In this document: one piece after another, positions 6,292 to 14,035 of the stretch
Layout of the letters: each line of letters begins with the position of its first letter
How positions within the stretch are numbered: position 1 is the stretch's first letter
Source of the DNA: an uncultured Clostridia bacterium
GTDB taxonomy: Bacteria; Bacillota; Clostridia; TANB77; CAG-508
NCBI GenBank assembly: GCA_949118805.1
Contig: CASAUJ010000035.1
Span: forward strand, 1-14,590
DNA length: 14,590 bases
Direction: 5' to 3'
Notes under the pieces: generated by a model
The model's database searches: none
Seen by the model: only the letters and a program-made list of their open reading frames with translations
Told to the model about the DNA's origin: nothing
Program-made: the position numbers and the translations under genes

Positions 6292-7182
6292 TTTTTTCTT
6301 TCCTCCTTTTCTTTTAATTGTTGATAAATTTTACAGAATCGTTCATATCTTTTTGATGAAATCTCTCCCTTTTGTACAGCTCTTTTTATTCCACATTTTT
6401 CTTCTTTAATATGAGTACATCCTACAAATTCACATTCCTTTATTTTCTCTTTGAATTCCACAAAATAGTTTGCTAATTCTTGACTTTCTATTTCCTCAAT
6501 AGAAAAAGTAGAAAAACCGTGGAGTATCTGCTATATAAGTATTTTTATCAATTGGATATAAGGTAATGGATGTAGTTGTATTTTTTCCTCTCTTATTTCT
6601 CTGACTAATTTCTCCTTCTAATGTTATCATTTGTTGAAATAAACCATTAATCAAAGTAGATTTTCCTACTCCAGAATTACCAGAAAAAGCATTCGTATGA
6701 TTCTTTAATCGTTTTTTTAATGCTTCCAATCCTTTTTGATTTTTTGCTTCTGTTTCTAATACATCATAACCTATCCTTTGATATATTTCTTTTATTTCCT
6801 TAAATTCTTCTTCCTCCTCTAAATCCGTTTTATTGCATACAATCAAACTTTTTATTCCTAAAAATTCTGCAAAAGCTAATTGTTTATCTAACATAAGCAA
6901 ATCAGGTTTTGGATCTTTCTTAGAAATTACAAACACAAGTTGCGTTATATTCGCAAGTTTTGGTCTTTTTAAAAAAACTTTTCGATCTAATATCTCATTA
7001 ATCACTGCTTTTTTTTGCCTCTGATCGGTAACCTCTATTTCTACTAAATCCCCTACCACAGGAATCATTTCTTCTTTTTTGAATCTCCCTCTTGCTAATG
7101 CTTCATAATTCTGTGTTCCTGCGTCATTTTTCACTTCTACTTGATATAAATTTGATACATTTTCTATAATAATTCCTTGCAT
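6285..7182 (-). CDS. rsgA: Ribosome small-subunit-dependent GTPase A; needs a +1 shift at CGG
   Basis: Circularly permuted GTPase that checks late 30S subunit maturation. The rebuilt product is 298 residues, typical for the family. Residues 1-70 form the OB-fold, with ARGRFKKEEMIPVVGDLVEI. The GTPase domain has CNKTDL, the P-loop GNSGVGKST, the switch segment NKRGKNTTT and ADTPGFSTF. A C-terminal zinc site follows as C-x4-C-x-H-x5-C (CEFVGCTHIKEEKC), then a coiled basic tail ending KKW. In frame 0 the gene reads ADTP-CGG-TTT and stops six codons later. Skipping the C restores DTPGF, the invariant G3 loop, and about 77 further codons including the zinc site. The stop overlaps the rpe start. 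In Bacillus this gene (cpgA) also follows prkC, whose kinase phosphorylates it. Confidence 0.95.
6517..6519 (-). other. +1 frameshift site (CCA CGG TTT) in rsgA
   Basis: Codon 222. Frame 0: ACT-CCA-CGG-TTT-TTC. The +1 reading: CCA-(C)-GGT-TTT-TCT-ACT, giving DTPGFST. Since the residue after DTP in this GTPase motif is an invariant glycine, dropping the C (not one of the Gs) is the only single-base change that fits, which fixes both the position and the Gly identity. Confidence 0.93.
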
Positions 7183-7208
7183 GATTCCTCCTTGTTTTTT
7201 CCTTTCCC

Positions 7209-7237
7209 ATTATACTATTTAAAATAAAAAAAGTCCA
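7209..7237 (-). promoter_or_regulatory. Promoter of rsgA-rpe, nested in the prkC terminator
   Basis: On the minus strand: TGGACT, a 17-bp spacer, TATAAT, then a GGAGG before the rsgA ATG at 7182. The -35 box lies in the second arm of the prkC terminator hairpin, so the rsgA-rpe pair can be transcribed independently of prpC-prkC. Confidence 0.6.
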
Positions 7238-7266
7238 GTTTAGATTTTATTTTCTAAACTGAACTT
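7224..7266 (-). terminator. Intrinsic terminator of prpC-prkC
   Basis: A 14-bp stem (arms 7253-7266 and 7231-7244, one G-T wobble) with an 8-base loop, followed on the minus strand by seven Ts. It begins nine bases after the prkC stop. Confidence 0.85.
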
Positions 7267-7274
7267 GTTTTTTT

Positions 7275-9251
7275 CTATTCAAAGATACAAGTTGTTGTTG
7301 TATTTAAATTAATCTCTTTGGTTCTATTTCCTAAAATATCATCCACATATACTTTTATGGTTACAGTTCCTTTAGCTGTAAAGTTTGCAGTAATATCTGT
7401 CTTTGTTTTAGGATTCGACTGATTATATATTGTATCATTTCCCACTGTTATTTTTACCGTTGCTTTTTCTACTACATCTTTCCCCTCTTCATCTTTTTCT
7501 GGGGTATAGTTAAGAAGTGATTTCAGATTTACTTTTACAGTTCCTTGTTTCATTTCTGCTACCTTATTCACAGTAATGGTAATCGTTGTTCCTTCATCTA
7601 CTACTTTTCCAATCTCAATACTTTGTTTTAGCACCACTCCATTATCCTTAGAAGAATCTTCTTCATAAGCAACATTAACCTTTAATCCAGAATTGCTCAA
7701 CGTTTTCTTTGCATTCTCTTCTGATTGCCCAATTACACTAACAACTGAAACTTGTTTAATTCCAGTTCCTATACTCACATGAATCTTTATCGTATCTCCT
7801 GCCAACACTTCTGTATTCGGATCTGTTTCTTGACTAATAACATAACCTTCTTTTACTGTTTTACTTGTTTCTTCTATAATTTCCACCTTTAGTTTTGCTT
7901 CCTCTATCAATTGTGTAGCTTCTTCTTTCTCTTTCCCCTTTACATTAGGCACTATTGCTTTTTCTTGTCCTTTACTAATTACTACACTTACTACACTTCC
8001 TTCTTTTACTTTATTAAAGCGTTCCATATAATTTGGATTTTGTGAAATAACAAATCCTTCTGGTACTTCTTTATGGTATTCCTCCTTTTCTACCTCAAAA
8101 ACTAATTTTGCCTCTTCAATCTCTTTTTGTGCTTCTTCTTTTGATAACCCAACTACATTAGGCATTTCTACTTCAGCTGGATTGGTCATTTTCAATACCC
8201 CTAATGTTCCTCCTAAGCTTATCATAAATAATAGAATCAGCCCAATTGTTATACTAATTGCTTTATGTTCTTTTATAAATTGCTTGAATTTTCCTCCTTT
8301 TTTCTCCTTGTTATTTCCCTTATGAAAAGATCGATTTTGTTCCATTTCTTCATATTCATCTAAACTGATTTTTTGTGTTCTAGCGGTATTATCATATTCT
8401 AATTCTTCTACAAAATCCCCCTCTGGATTTTTAAGTGATCTTCTCAAATCTCTTAACATTTCCGTCGCTGCTTGATATCTTAAAGTAGTATCTTTTTGTA
8501 GAGCTTTCATAATTATTTTATTAACTGCTGTTGGAATCTTAGGATTGCTTTCAATTGGCTCTTCTGGTTCCTCTTGCATATGTTTCAAAGCTACTGATAC
8601 AGGAGTATCGGCATCAAATGGTACTCGCCCTGTTAACATTTCATACATAACCACCCCTAAAGAATATAGATCTGATTTAGCATCTGTAAAGCCTCCTCTT
8701 GCATGCTCTGGTGAAAAATAATGAACGGAACCAATTGTTGTTCCAAATGCTGTAATCGTTGAATTAGAAACTGCTTTTGCAATACCAAAGTCTGTTACTT
8801 TTGCAATTCCATCTTCTGTAATAATAATGTTATGTGGTTTAATATCTCTATGTATAATATTATTTCTATGTGCCACTTCTAATGCAGAAGCAATTTGAAT
8901 GGCTACATTGACAGACCATTTCCAAGGTAAGGCTCCCCTTTCTTTTATAATGATCTCTTTTAATGTCTTTCCTTGTATCAATTCCATTACAATGTAGTGT
9001 AAATTTCCTTCTACTCCTACATCATAAATGGAAACAATATTAGCATGTGTTAATCTTGCTGCTGATTCTGCTTCTGCTTCAAATCGTTTAATGAATTCTT
9101 CATCAGTTGTAAATTCATCTCTTAATATTTTTACTGCTACATTTCTTTTTAAAACTTTATCAATTGCTTTATAAACTGTAGACATTCCGCCATTTCCTAT
9201 TTTCTCCAATATTTCATAACGATTTCCTAATAGCTTTCCTTCTAAATTCAT
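7275..9251 (-). CDS. prkC: PASTA-domain Ser/Thr protein kinase (PrkC/Stk1 type)
   Basis: Membrane kinase that senses muropeptides or lipid II through extracellular PASTA domains and phosphorylates targets in growth, cell wall, translation and spore germination. It has 658 residues. Kinase domain 1-270: glycine loop GNGGMSTVYKA (19-29), VAVKIL with K41, HRDIKPHN with D136, DFG at 154-156, SPEHARGG and SDLYSLGVVMYEM. A charged linker (280-330) is followed by one membrane helix (331-353), three PASTA repeats (about 361-428, 432-496, 500-563; PNVVGLS and PNVKGKE starts) and a C-terminal domain of about 90 residues rich in beta strands. Three PASTA units match B. subtilis PrkC; the extra C-terminal domain is also seen in many clostridial forms. 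It is 35 bp downstream of its phosphatase and ends at a terminator. There is no in-frame CGG; three CGG trinucleotides (as ACG-G and GGC-GGA) leave the frame unbroken. Confidence 0.96.
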   Translation of the reverse strand: MNLEGKLLGNRYEILEKIGNGGMSTVYKAIDKVLKRNVAVKILRDEFTTDEEFIKRFEAEAESAARLTHANIVSIYDVGVEGNLHYIVMELIQGKTLKEIIIKERGALPWKWSVNVAIQIASALEVAHRNNIIHRDIKPHNIIITEDGIAKVTDFGIAKAVSNSTITAFGTTIGSVHYFSPEHARGGFTDAKSDLYSLGVVMYEMLTGRVPFDADTPVSVALKHMQEEPEEPIESNPKIPTAVNKIIMKALQKDTTLRYQAATEMLRDLRRSLKNPEGDFVEELEYDNTARTQKISLDEYEEMEQNRSFHKGNNKEKKGGKFKQFIKEHKAISITIGLILLFMISLGGTLGVLKMTNPAEVEMPNVVGLSKEEAQKEIEEAKLVFEVEKEEYHKEVPEGFVISQNPNYMERFNKVKEGSVVSVVISKGQEKAIVPNVKGKEKEEATQLIEEAKLKVEIIEETSKTVKEGYVISQETDPNTEVLAGDTIKIHVSIGTGIKQVSVVSVIGQSEENAKKTLSNSGLKVNVAYEEDSSKDNGVVLKQSIEIGKVVDEGTTITITVNKVAEMKQGTVKVNLKSLLNYTPEKDEEGKDVVEKATVKITVGNDTIYNQSNPKTKTDITANFTAKGTVTIKVYVDDILGNRTKEINLNTTTTCIFE

Positions 9252-9286
9252 AATTTTTCATTCCTTCCCTTCTTCAAAAGGCTCGT

Positions 9287-10021
9287 TTATATATTTTTTA
9301 TCACAACAATGGTAATGTTATCATATCCTCCATTTTCATTTGCCATTTCAGTTAGTTCTTTTGGTGCTTGTTCAATATCTTTCTTTGCTAATCGATAAAT
9401 TTCTTCTTGTGGTACCATATTCGTTAAACCATCTGAACTCATCACAAAAATATCTTCTTTTTGAAACCCTCTCACCATCACATCAGGCTCTACAAATGCA
9501 TTACAACCTAAAGCTTTCATCAACATATTTTTTTGCGGATGATGAATGGCTTCTTCTTGTGTGATCGTTCCATCTTTTACTAATTTTTGAACATAACTAT
9601 GATCTTGTGTTAATTTTCTCATAAATTCTTTTCGGATTCTATAAATTCTACTATCTCCTACATGTCCAATAAATGCCTTATTATTATATATTAAACAAAT
9701 TTCTAAAGTAGTACCCATTCCTTCTAATTCTTTGCTTTCTTTTGCTTTTTCATAAACTACCATATTGGCGTATTCCATGCTACTAGCTACTAATTGAATA
9801 ATACTATCTTTATCTTTATTAATTTCTTGAAAATTATTTTCAATATAACTTTTTGCCGTTTGTATGGCTATCTTACTTGCTATTTCTCCTCCATTATAGC
9901 CACCCATGCCATCTGCTAACATGTAGAGTTGTACTTCATCTAATGGTTCTGATATATAGTAAAAGTCTTGATTGATCTCTCTAACTTTTCCTACATCTGA
10001 TTTTGCGTAAGCCTTTATCAT
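9287..10021 (-). CDS. prpC: PP2C-type Ser/Thr protein phosphatase (PrpC/Stp)
   Basis: Metal-dependent phosphatase that reverses PrkC phosphorylation; cytosolic. The 244 residues match the family length. PP2C motifs appear in order: SDVGKVREINQDFYYI near the N-terminus, LADGMGGYNGGEIAS (metal-binding D-G-M-G-G), GMGTTLEICLIY, GHVGDSRIYRI, TQDHSYVQKLV, SSDGLTNMV and GGYDNITIVVI (the last aspartate binds metal). A strong AGAGGTGAAAGG precedes the ATG. The gene leads a two-gene operon with prkC and has its own promoter. The overlapping plus-strand reading frame is an antisense shadow. No CGG codon occurs. Confidence 0.96.
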   Translation of the reverse strand: MIKAYAKSDVGKVREINQDFYYISEPLDEVQLYMLADGMGGYNGGEIASKIAIQTAKSYIENNFQEINKDKDSIIQLVASSMEYANMVVYEKAKESKELEGMGTTLEICLIYNNKAFIGHVGDSRIYRIRKEFMRKLTQDHSYVQKLVKDGTITQEEAIHHPQKNMLMKALGCNAFVEPDVMVRGFQKEDIFVMSSDGLTNMVPQEEIYRLAKKDIEQAPKELTEMANENGGYDNITIVVIKNI

Positions 10022-10058
10022 CCTTTCACCTCTTTTTCTCTCCTGTCCTTTGTTTTAT

Positions 10059-10087
10059 TTTATATCACAACTTTATCTTTTTTGCAA
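10059..10087 (-). promoter_or_regulatory. Promoter of prpC-prkC
   Basis: On the minus strand: TTGCAA, a 17-bp spacer, TATAAA with TG one base before the -10 box, about 40 bp before the prpC ATG. It is divergent from the mutS2 promoter. Confidence 0.7.
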
Positions 10088-10137
10088 GTATTGAATTTTC
10101 TTCTTTTTTCCATTTTATTCGCCTTACCACGCCTCTC

Positions 10138-10166
10138 TTGTATCCCTTTTCAATCTATGTTATAAT
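10138..10166 (+). promoter_or_regulatory. Promoter of mutS2
   Basis: TTGTAT, a 17-bp spacer and TATAAT with TGT before it (extended -10). The mutS2 leader that follows contains a short TCTCC/GGAGA hairpin, then AGGAG about 8 bases before the ATG. Confidence 0.75.
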
Positions 10167-10219
10167 GGAAGAATAAAAAAATTTAGATCTCCCCTGTTGG
10201 AGAATTTAGGAGATTTATT

Positions 10220-12572
10220 ATGGATTTAAAAAAATTAGAATTTCATAAAATTTTAGAAATGTTAACTGAATTTTGTTATACCTATAAAGGAAAAGAACTT
10301 GCCCTTCAATTGCTTCCTAGTAATCAAATTGATGAAGTAAAAAGTAGATTACAAGAAACTGAAGAAGCAGTTAATTTGTCTTATCGTAATCACTTCCCTT
10401 CTTTTGATGAGATAGCAGATATTACCATCGAACTCAAAAAATTAGAAAGCAAGCAATCTTTATCTATAAAATCATTACGATCTCTTGCTCATATTTTTAC
10501 CCTATCCCAAAATTTGAAAAACTATTTTAACCAAGATTTCTTAGATGTTTCTGAATATTCTATTTTGACCCCTTTGTTCTCCCAATTATATAGTAACAAA
10601 AATATAACCGATAGAATCTCTTCTTGTTTATTGGATGAAAATACTATAGATGATAAAGCTTCCCAAACTTTACTTTCTATTCGAAAACAACAAAGAAAAT
10701 TAGAACAAGATATTAAGTCTAGATTAAATGATATGATTCATTCTTCTCATTATGCAAAATTAATACAAGAAAACATTGTAACCATTCGTAATGATAGGTT
10801 TGTTATTCCAGTAAAAGAAGATTGTCGTTCTCAAGTGAAAGGATTCGTTCATGCTATTTCCAATGCTGGTTCAACTATTTTCATAGAACCCATCTCTGTT
10901 TTTGAAATGAATAATCAGTTAAATGCTTTAAAAAGAGAAGAAATGTTGGAAATAGAAAAAATTTTACAGGAATTGACTTCCCTATTTTTCCCTTATTGTG
11001 AAGAATTAGCTTTTGATGTTTATTTAATAGGAAAATTAGATTTTATTTTTGCTAAAGCTCATTTTTCTAAATCGCTTCAAGCAACTACACCAAAAATCAA
11101 TACCCAAAAAGAAATTCATTTAAAAAATGCTAGGCATCCTTTGCTTGATCAAACAAAAGTTGTTCCTATTTCTTTTGATTTAGGACATGACTTTTCTATT
11201 TTAGTGATTACAGGTCCTAATACAGGTCGGAAAGACGGTTGCTTTAAAAACGATTGGACTTTTTACATGTATGGCTTGTAGTGGGCTAAATATTCCTTGT
11301 GATGAAAATTCTAGTATTTATGTTTTTGATCATATTTTTGCTGATATTGGTGATAATCAAAGTATTCTTGAATCTTTAAGTACTTTTTCTTCTCATTTAA
11401 TAAATATTGTAGATATTATGAAACAAGCTACTAGTAATTCTCTTATTTTATTAGATGAATTAGGTTCTGGTACTGATCCTTTGGAAGGTGCTCATCTGGC
11501 AATTAGTATTTTAGATTATTTCAAAAACCTTGGTAGTCTGGTAGTTTCTACTACCCATTACCACGAATTGAAACAATATGCTTTAGTAACAGATGGCTTT
11601 GAAAATGCTTCTGTTGAATTTGATCTTACTACTTTAAGCCCTACTTATCGATTATTGGTTGGTATTCCTGGAAAAAGTAATGCTTTTGAAATTAGTCAAA
11701 AGCTTGGCTTACCTAAATCAATTATTGAAAAAGCACAGTCTTTTATGACTTCTGAACAAATTGATTTTGAGAATCTTTTAAAAAGTATTTATGAAGACAA
11801 AACTTTATTGGAAAAAGAAAAAAGTAAAATCTCACAAGAATTAGAAACTATTTCTGATTTAAGAAAATCTTTGGAAAGAGAAAATGATACACTAAAACAA
11901 CAAGAAGAAAAATTAATTCATGATGCTAAAGTAAAAGCTAGGAATATTTTATTAGAAGCCAAAGAAGATGCCTCCCAGATAATCAAAAAAATGAATTCTT
12001 CCACTACTGTTCAAGAGATCGAAAAAGATAGAAATGTTTTAAATCAAAAACTAAAATCTCTTTCTTCTCCTCTTCTTACTCATACTTCTTTTTCAGAATC
12101 TCCTTTGACTGCTGATACAATCAAACTTCATGCAGATGTATGGGTAACAAATTTAGGACAAAAAGGAGTGGTTGTTTCCCATGTCTCTAAATCGAATGAA
12201 GTACAAGTACAAATTGGTAGTATGAAAATGAGTGTTCCTTTGAAATATCTTCAACTCATTTCTCCAACCAAAGAAACGAATTCTAGGCACTTGGCTCAAT
12301 CTGTCCCTTATCTTTCAAAAACTAAGGTAGCAAAATCAGAAATTAATGTAATTGGATTAAATGTAGAAGAAGCTATTTTTGTAGTTGATAAATTTTTAGA
12401 TGATAGTATTTTAGCTAAACTTCAAACGATTCGTATTGTACATGGAAAAGGGACTGGAAAATTGAGAAATGGTATTCATCATTTTTTAAAGAATCATCCT
12501 CATGTTGCTTACTTTCGCCTTGGTACTTATGGAGAAGGTGAAACAGGTGTAACTGTAATAGAATTAAAATAA
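10220..12572 (+). CDS. mutS2: MutS2 ATPase/Smr endonuclease; needs a +1 shift at CGG
   Basis: Dimeric MutS-like ATPase; in Firmicutes it acts on collided ribosomes and on recombination intermediates rather than in mismatch repair. The rebuilt product is 783 residues (B. subtilis has 785). The N-terminal lever and clamp region (1-325) includes RNDRFVIPVKEDCRSQVKGF and ARHPLL. The ATPase domain has Walker A GPNTGGKTVALKT (332-344), Walker B LILLDELGSGTDPLEG and STTHYHELK. A long charged coiled coil follows, then a KOW-like segment and the C-terminal Smr domain with IRIVHGKGTGKLRNGIH. In frame 0 the gene stops 16 codons after CGG. Skipping the C restores the second glycine of GGKT. Two conserved arginines use AGG (DRFVIP, ARHP) and others use CGA or CGC, so only CGG is odd. 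It has a single in-frame CGG in 784 codons. Confidence 0.96.
11228..11230 (+). other. +1 frameshift site (GGT CGG AAA) in mutS2
   Basis: Codon 337, within Walker A. Frame 0: ACA-GGT-CGG-AAA-GAC. The +1 reading: GGT-(C)-GGA-AAG-ACG-GTT, giving T-G-G-K-T-V. The glycine before the Walker A lysine is essential, so removing the C is the only single-base solution. An ACG-GTT four codons later has CGG out of frame without effect. Confidence 0.93.
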
Positions 12573-12586
12573 AAAAATAAGATGCA

Positions 12587-12624
12587 GTACCTAATCAAAA
12601 AGTTGGACATTTATGATTAGGTAC
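12587..12624. repeat. Inverted repeat after mutS2
   Basis: Exact 11-bp arms GTACCTAATCA and TGATTAGGTAC flank a 16-base loop containing GTTGGACAT. It begins 14 bp after the mutS2 stop. No T-run follows, so it is a weak terminator candidate at best; the TTGGACA-type loop could be an insertion-sequence end remnant, which I cannot establish. Confidence 0.6.
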
Positions 12625-12713
12625 TAGTCTTCTTGGAAATGGACTCTGTATTGTACAGATCTCATTCCTTTTCCTTTGCCATTCTTTATCCTTTTATTGT
12701 ATAATAATCTATA

Positions 12714-12881
12714 TTATATTTCTATTATAGCTGTTTCTAATTCTTTTATTTTATATTTCACATTTGAAATATTTTTTTGTTCATCTACTTGAATGTCCAT
12801 TTTAAAACTACAATCTTTTCTTGAAATTTTGTGCAATTTTGAGTAGTAGAAAAGGAGTTTGGAGAAATGCTTACTCCCCAT
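12714..12881 (-). CDS. Possible 55-aa hypothetical protein
   Basis: An ATG-started frame, beginning MGSKHFSKLLFYYSKLHKIS and ending ELETAIIEI, with a charged, helix-prone C-terminal half. There is no clear ribosome site before the ATG (upstream reads AATCAATCCT). I do not recognise it. It may be the remains of a longer gene or a chance frame in AT-rich DNA. Confidence 0.2.
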   Translation of the reverse strand: MGSKHFSKLLFYYSKLHKISRKDCSFKMDIQVDEQKNISNVKYKIKELETAIIEI

Positions 12882-13095
12882 AGGATTGATTATCTGTATT
12901 AGGGTTAATTTTTACTAATTAAATGAATAATATGCAGTTGGTTATTTATGGAGTAAAATCATACCAAAATTGAGCAATAAATTCTATTTCTAACAATAAA
13001 ACTCCACCATCTACTAAATGTAAATGGTGAAGCTTGTACTTCTAATTGGAAGTATATAGCGAAGAAAATACAATTTCACTTTTTCCTCGTGCTAC

Positions 13096-13323
13096 TTAGT
13101 GATTTTCCCAAAGAGTTTTTAATTTTCCTACATCTCCAACCTTTACTTCAACTTTATGTTTCCAGATCGACATTGAAGTTTTCAGTGGATAGCCAAATGC
13201 TTTGTGAACGCCAGCTTTCTTTCCAGCTGCTTCGAGAGCATCGCAAGGATGATAATCTACTGACAATTGGCACACTTCCCATGCGGTTATTCCTTTCTGT
13301 TGATGTTTTTTCTTGTGGTGCCA
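13096..13323 (-). pseudogene. Unrecognised gene fragment of higher GC, no start
   Basis: A 75-codon open stretch on the minus strand that begins after a stop, has no start codon and ends in TAA. It reads WHHKKKHQQKGITAWEVCQL..., DALEAAGKKAGVHKAFGYP and then SIWKHKVEVKVGDVGKLKTL near the end. The amino-acid mix looks protein-like (basic, with ordered hydrophobic residues) and the DNA is visibly richer in G+C than its surroundings, which suggests a remnant of transferred DNA. The longer open frame on the opposite strand over the same bases looks less protein-like. I cannot assign a family. Confidence 0.35.
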
Positions 13324-13406
13324 TTAATCTCTTTAATCTGTTAAATAGTCCCATATTTTCTCAACCTCACCTTCTAAAAAGATTATATGCTAAATATTTT
13401 TATACT

Positions 13407-13742
13407 TCAATAAAATTTAATGTTTTTAATTATATTATGAATATCAAATATCAATTCAAATATAAAATTTTCTTTTTCCTTTTCATCCATCTCTATAATC
13501 TTTACTAATATAAAAACATCCATATTATCTTTATAAGAAATCATTGTGTTTTTATTATAATTTTTATCAAAAACATATAAGAAATTCTTTAATATGTCAA
13601 CTAACTTTTCTTTATCAACTTTTAATTTTATCAAATCACTTTGTATAACAATTATGCTTAATTTTAATCTATTTTCTATACTTAAACTTTCAAAATATCT
13701 TACTAAAACTTTTACATCTTCACTATTATTTTTTAATATCAT
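13407..13742 (-). CDS. Hypothetical protein, 111 aa, second gene of a small operon
   Basis: Begins MILKNNSEDVKVLVRYFESL and ends HNIIKNIKFY. It is Lys/Ile/Asp-rich, mostly helical in character, with no signal peptide, membrane segment or metal motif. AAGGAAG lies about 5 bases before the ATG. It starts 10 bp after the stop of the upstream 75-aa gene, so the two are likely cotranscribed. Base composition is even more AT-rich than the housekeeping genes. I do not recognise it; an accessory or phage-type origin is inference from size, composition and place. Confidence 0.6.
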   Translation of the reverse strand: MILKNNSEDVKVLVRYFESLSIENRLKLSIIVIQSDLIKLKVDKEKLVDILKNFLYVFDKNYNKNTMISYKDNMDVFILVKIIEMDEKEKENFIFELIFDIHNIIKNIKFY

Positions 13743-13752
13743 TTTCTTCCTT

Positions 13753-13980
13753 TCATTGTTTTATAAAGGGCTTGGGACTTAGTCCCAAATTGCGAATTTT
13801 GACTAGGGAGGAAAATTTCAGTGCTTGTTCGGATGTATGTTCTACAATTCTTAAACAACCCTCAAATATCATTTCGTGTTCAAGTTTTATAGCATTCAAA
13901 CTACAAGCCCATTCAATTTTAGAGAACAATTCTCTTTTAATCTTGTTTTTCTTCTTTACAATACTAATCATACACATCAT
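13753..13980 (-). CDS. Hypothetical protein, 75 aa, first gene of a small operon
   Basis: Begins MMCMISIVKKKNKIKRELFS and continues KIEWACSLNAIKLEHEMIFE, a mostly alpha-helical small soluble protein. It ends LGLSPKPFIKQ. AAAGGATG precedes the first ATG; two further in-frame ATGs follow within four codons, so the exact start is uncertain by three residues. A minus-strand intrinsic terminator at 14007-14033 lies in its leader. The tail overlaps a near-palindrome GGGACTTAGTCCC. Function unknown. Confidence 0.6.
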   Translation of the reverse strand: MMCMISIVKKKNKIKRELFSKIEWACSLNAIKLEHEMIFEGCLRIVEHTSEQALKFSSLVKIRNLGLSPKPFIKQ

Positions 13981-14006
13981 CCTTTCTTTTTCAATAAAAA
14001 GGCATT

Positions 14007-14033
14007 AAAAAAATCAACCTTTACAGTTGATTT
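14007..14033 (-). terminator. Intrinsic terminator or attenuator ahead of the 75-aa gene
   Basis: On the minus strand the perfect 8-bp stem AAATCAAC/GTTGATTT (7-base loop) runs directly into a T-run. No minus-strand gene lies to its right within the window, so it either ends a small untranslated RNA or acts as a leader attenuator for the two-gene operon. Confidence 0.65.
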
Positions 14034-14035
14034 AG

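Larger units (their letters stand above)
12625..13406. other. Long stretch with no secure gene; probably decayed accessory DNA
   Basis: Almost 800 bp without a reading frame that has both a good ribosome site and family-like sequence. It holds two candidates, annotated separately with low confidence: a 55-codon minus-strand frame and a 75-codon open stretch of clearly higher GC. Between them, around 12960-13080 on the minus strand, there is a short open piece with no start codon. I see no tRNA, rRNA, CRISPR or transposase motif. Confidence 0.6.

Noticed and set aside
1516..11230. The five frameshifts as sequencing or assembly errors
   Set aside because: All five are a surplus C creating an in-frame CGG on the coding strand, none lies in a long homopolymer, and 14 out-of-frame CGG trinucleotides show no error. 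Read phase cannot affect a sequencer. Raw reads would still be the final proof.
1516..11230. Simple reassignment of CGG to another amino acid or to stop
   Set aside because: A three-base reading of CGG with any meaning leaves the downstream half out of frame; only a four-base advance restores the proteins.
3612..12572. nth, rpe, rsgA and mutS2 as decaying pseudogenes
   Set aside because: Both halves of each gene keep all motifs and normal length, with no second frameshift or internal stop, so selection acts on the whole protein.
12587..12624. Inverted repeat after mutS2 as a standard terminator
   Set aside because: Loop of 16 bases and no following T-run; listed as a repeat only.
13089..13508. 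139-codon plus-strand frame in the accessory region
   Set aside because: No ribosome site, and its sequence looks like antisense of the minus-strand fragment and of the 111-aa gene; not protein-like.
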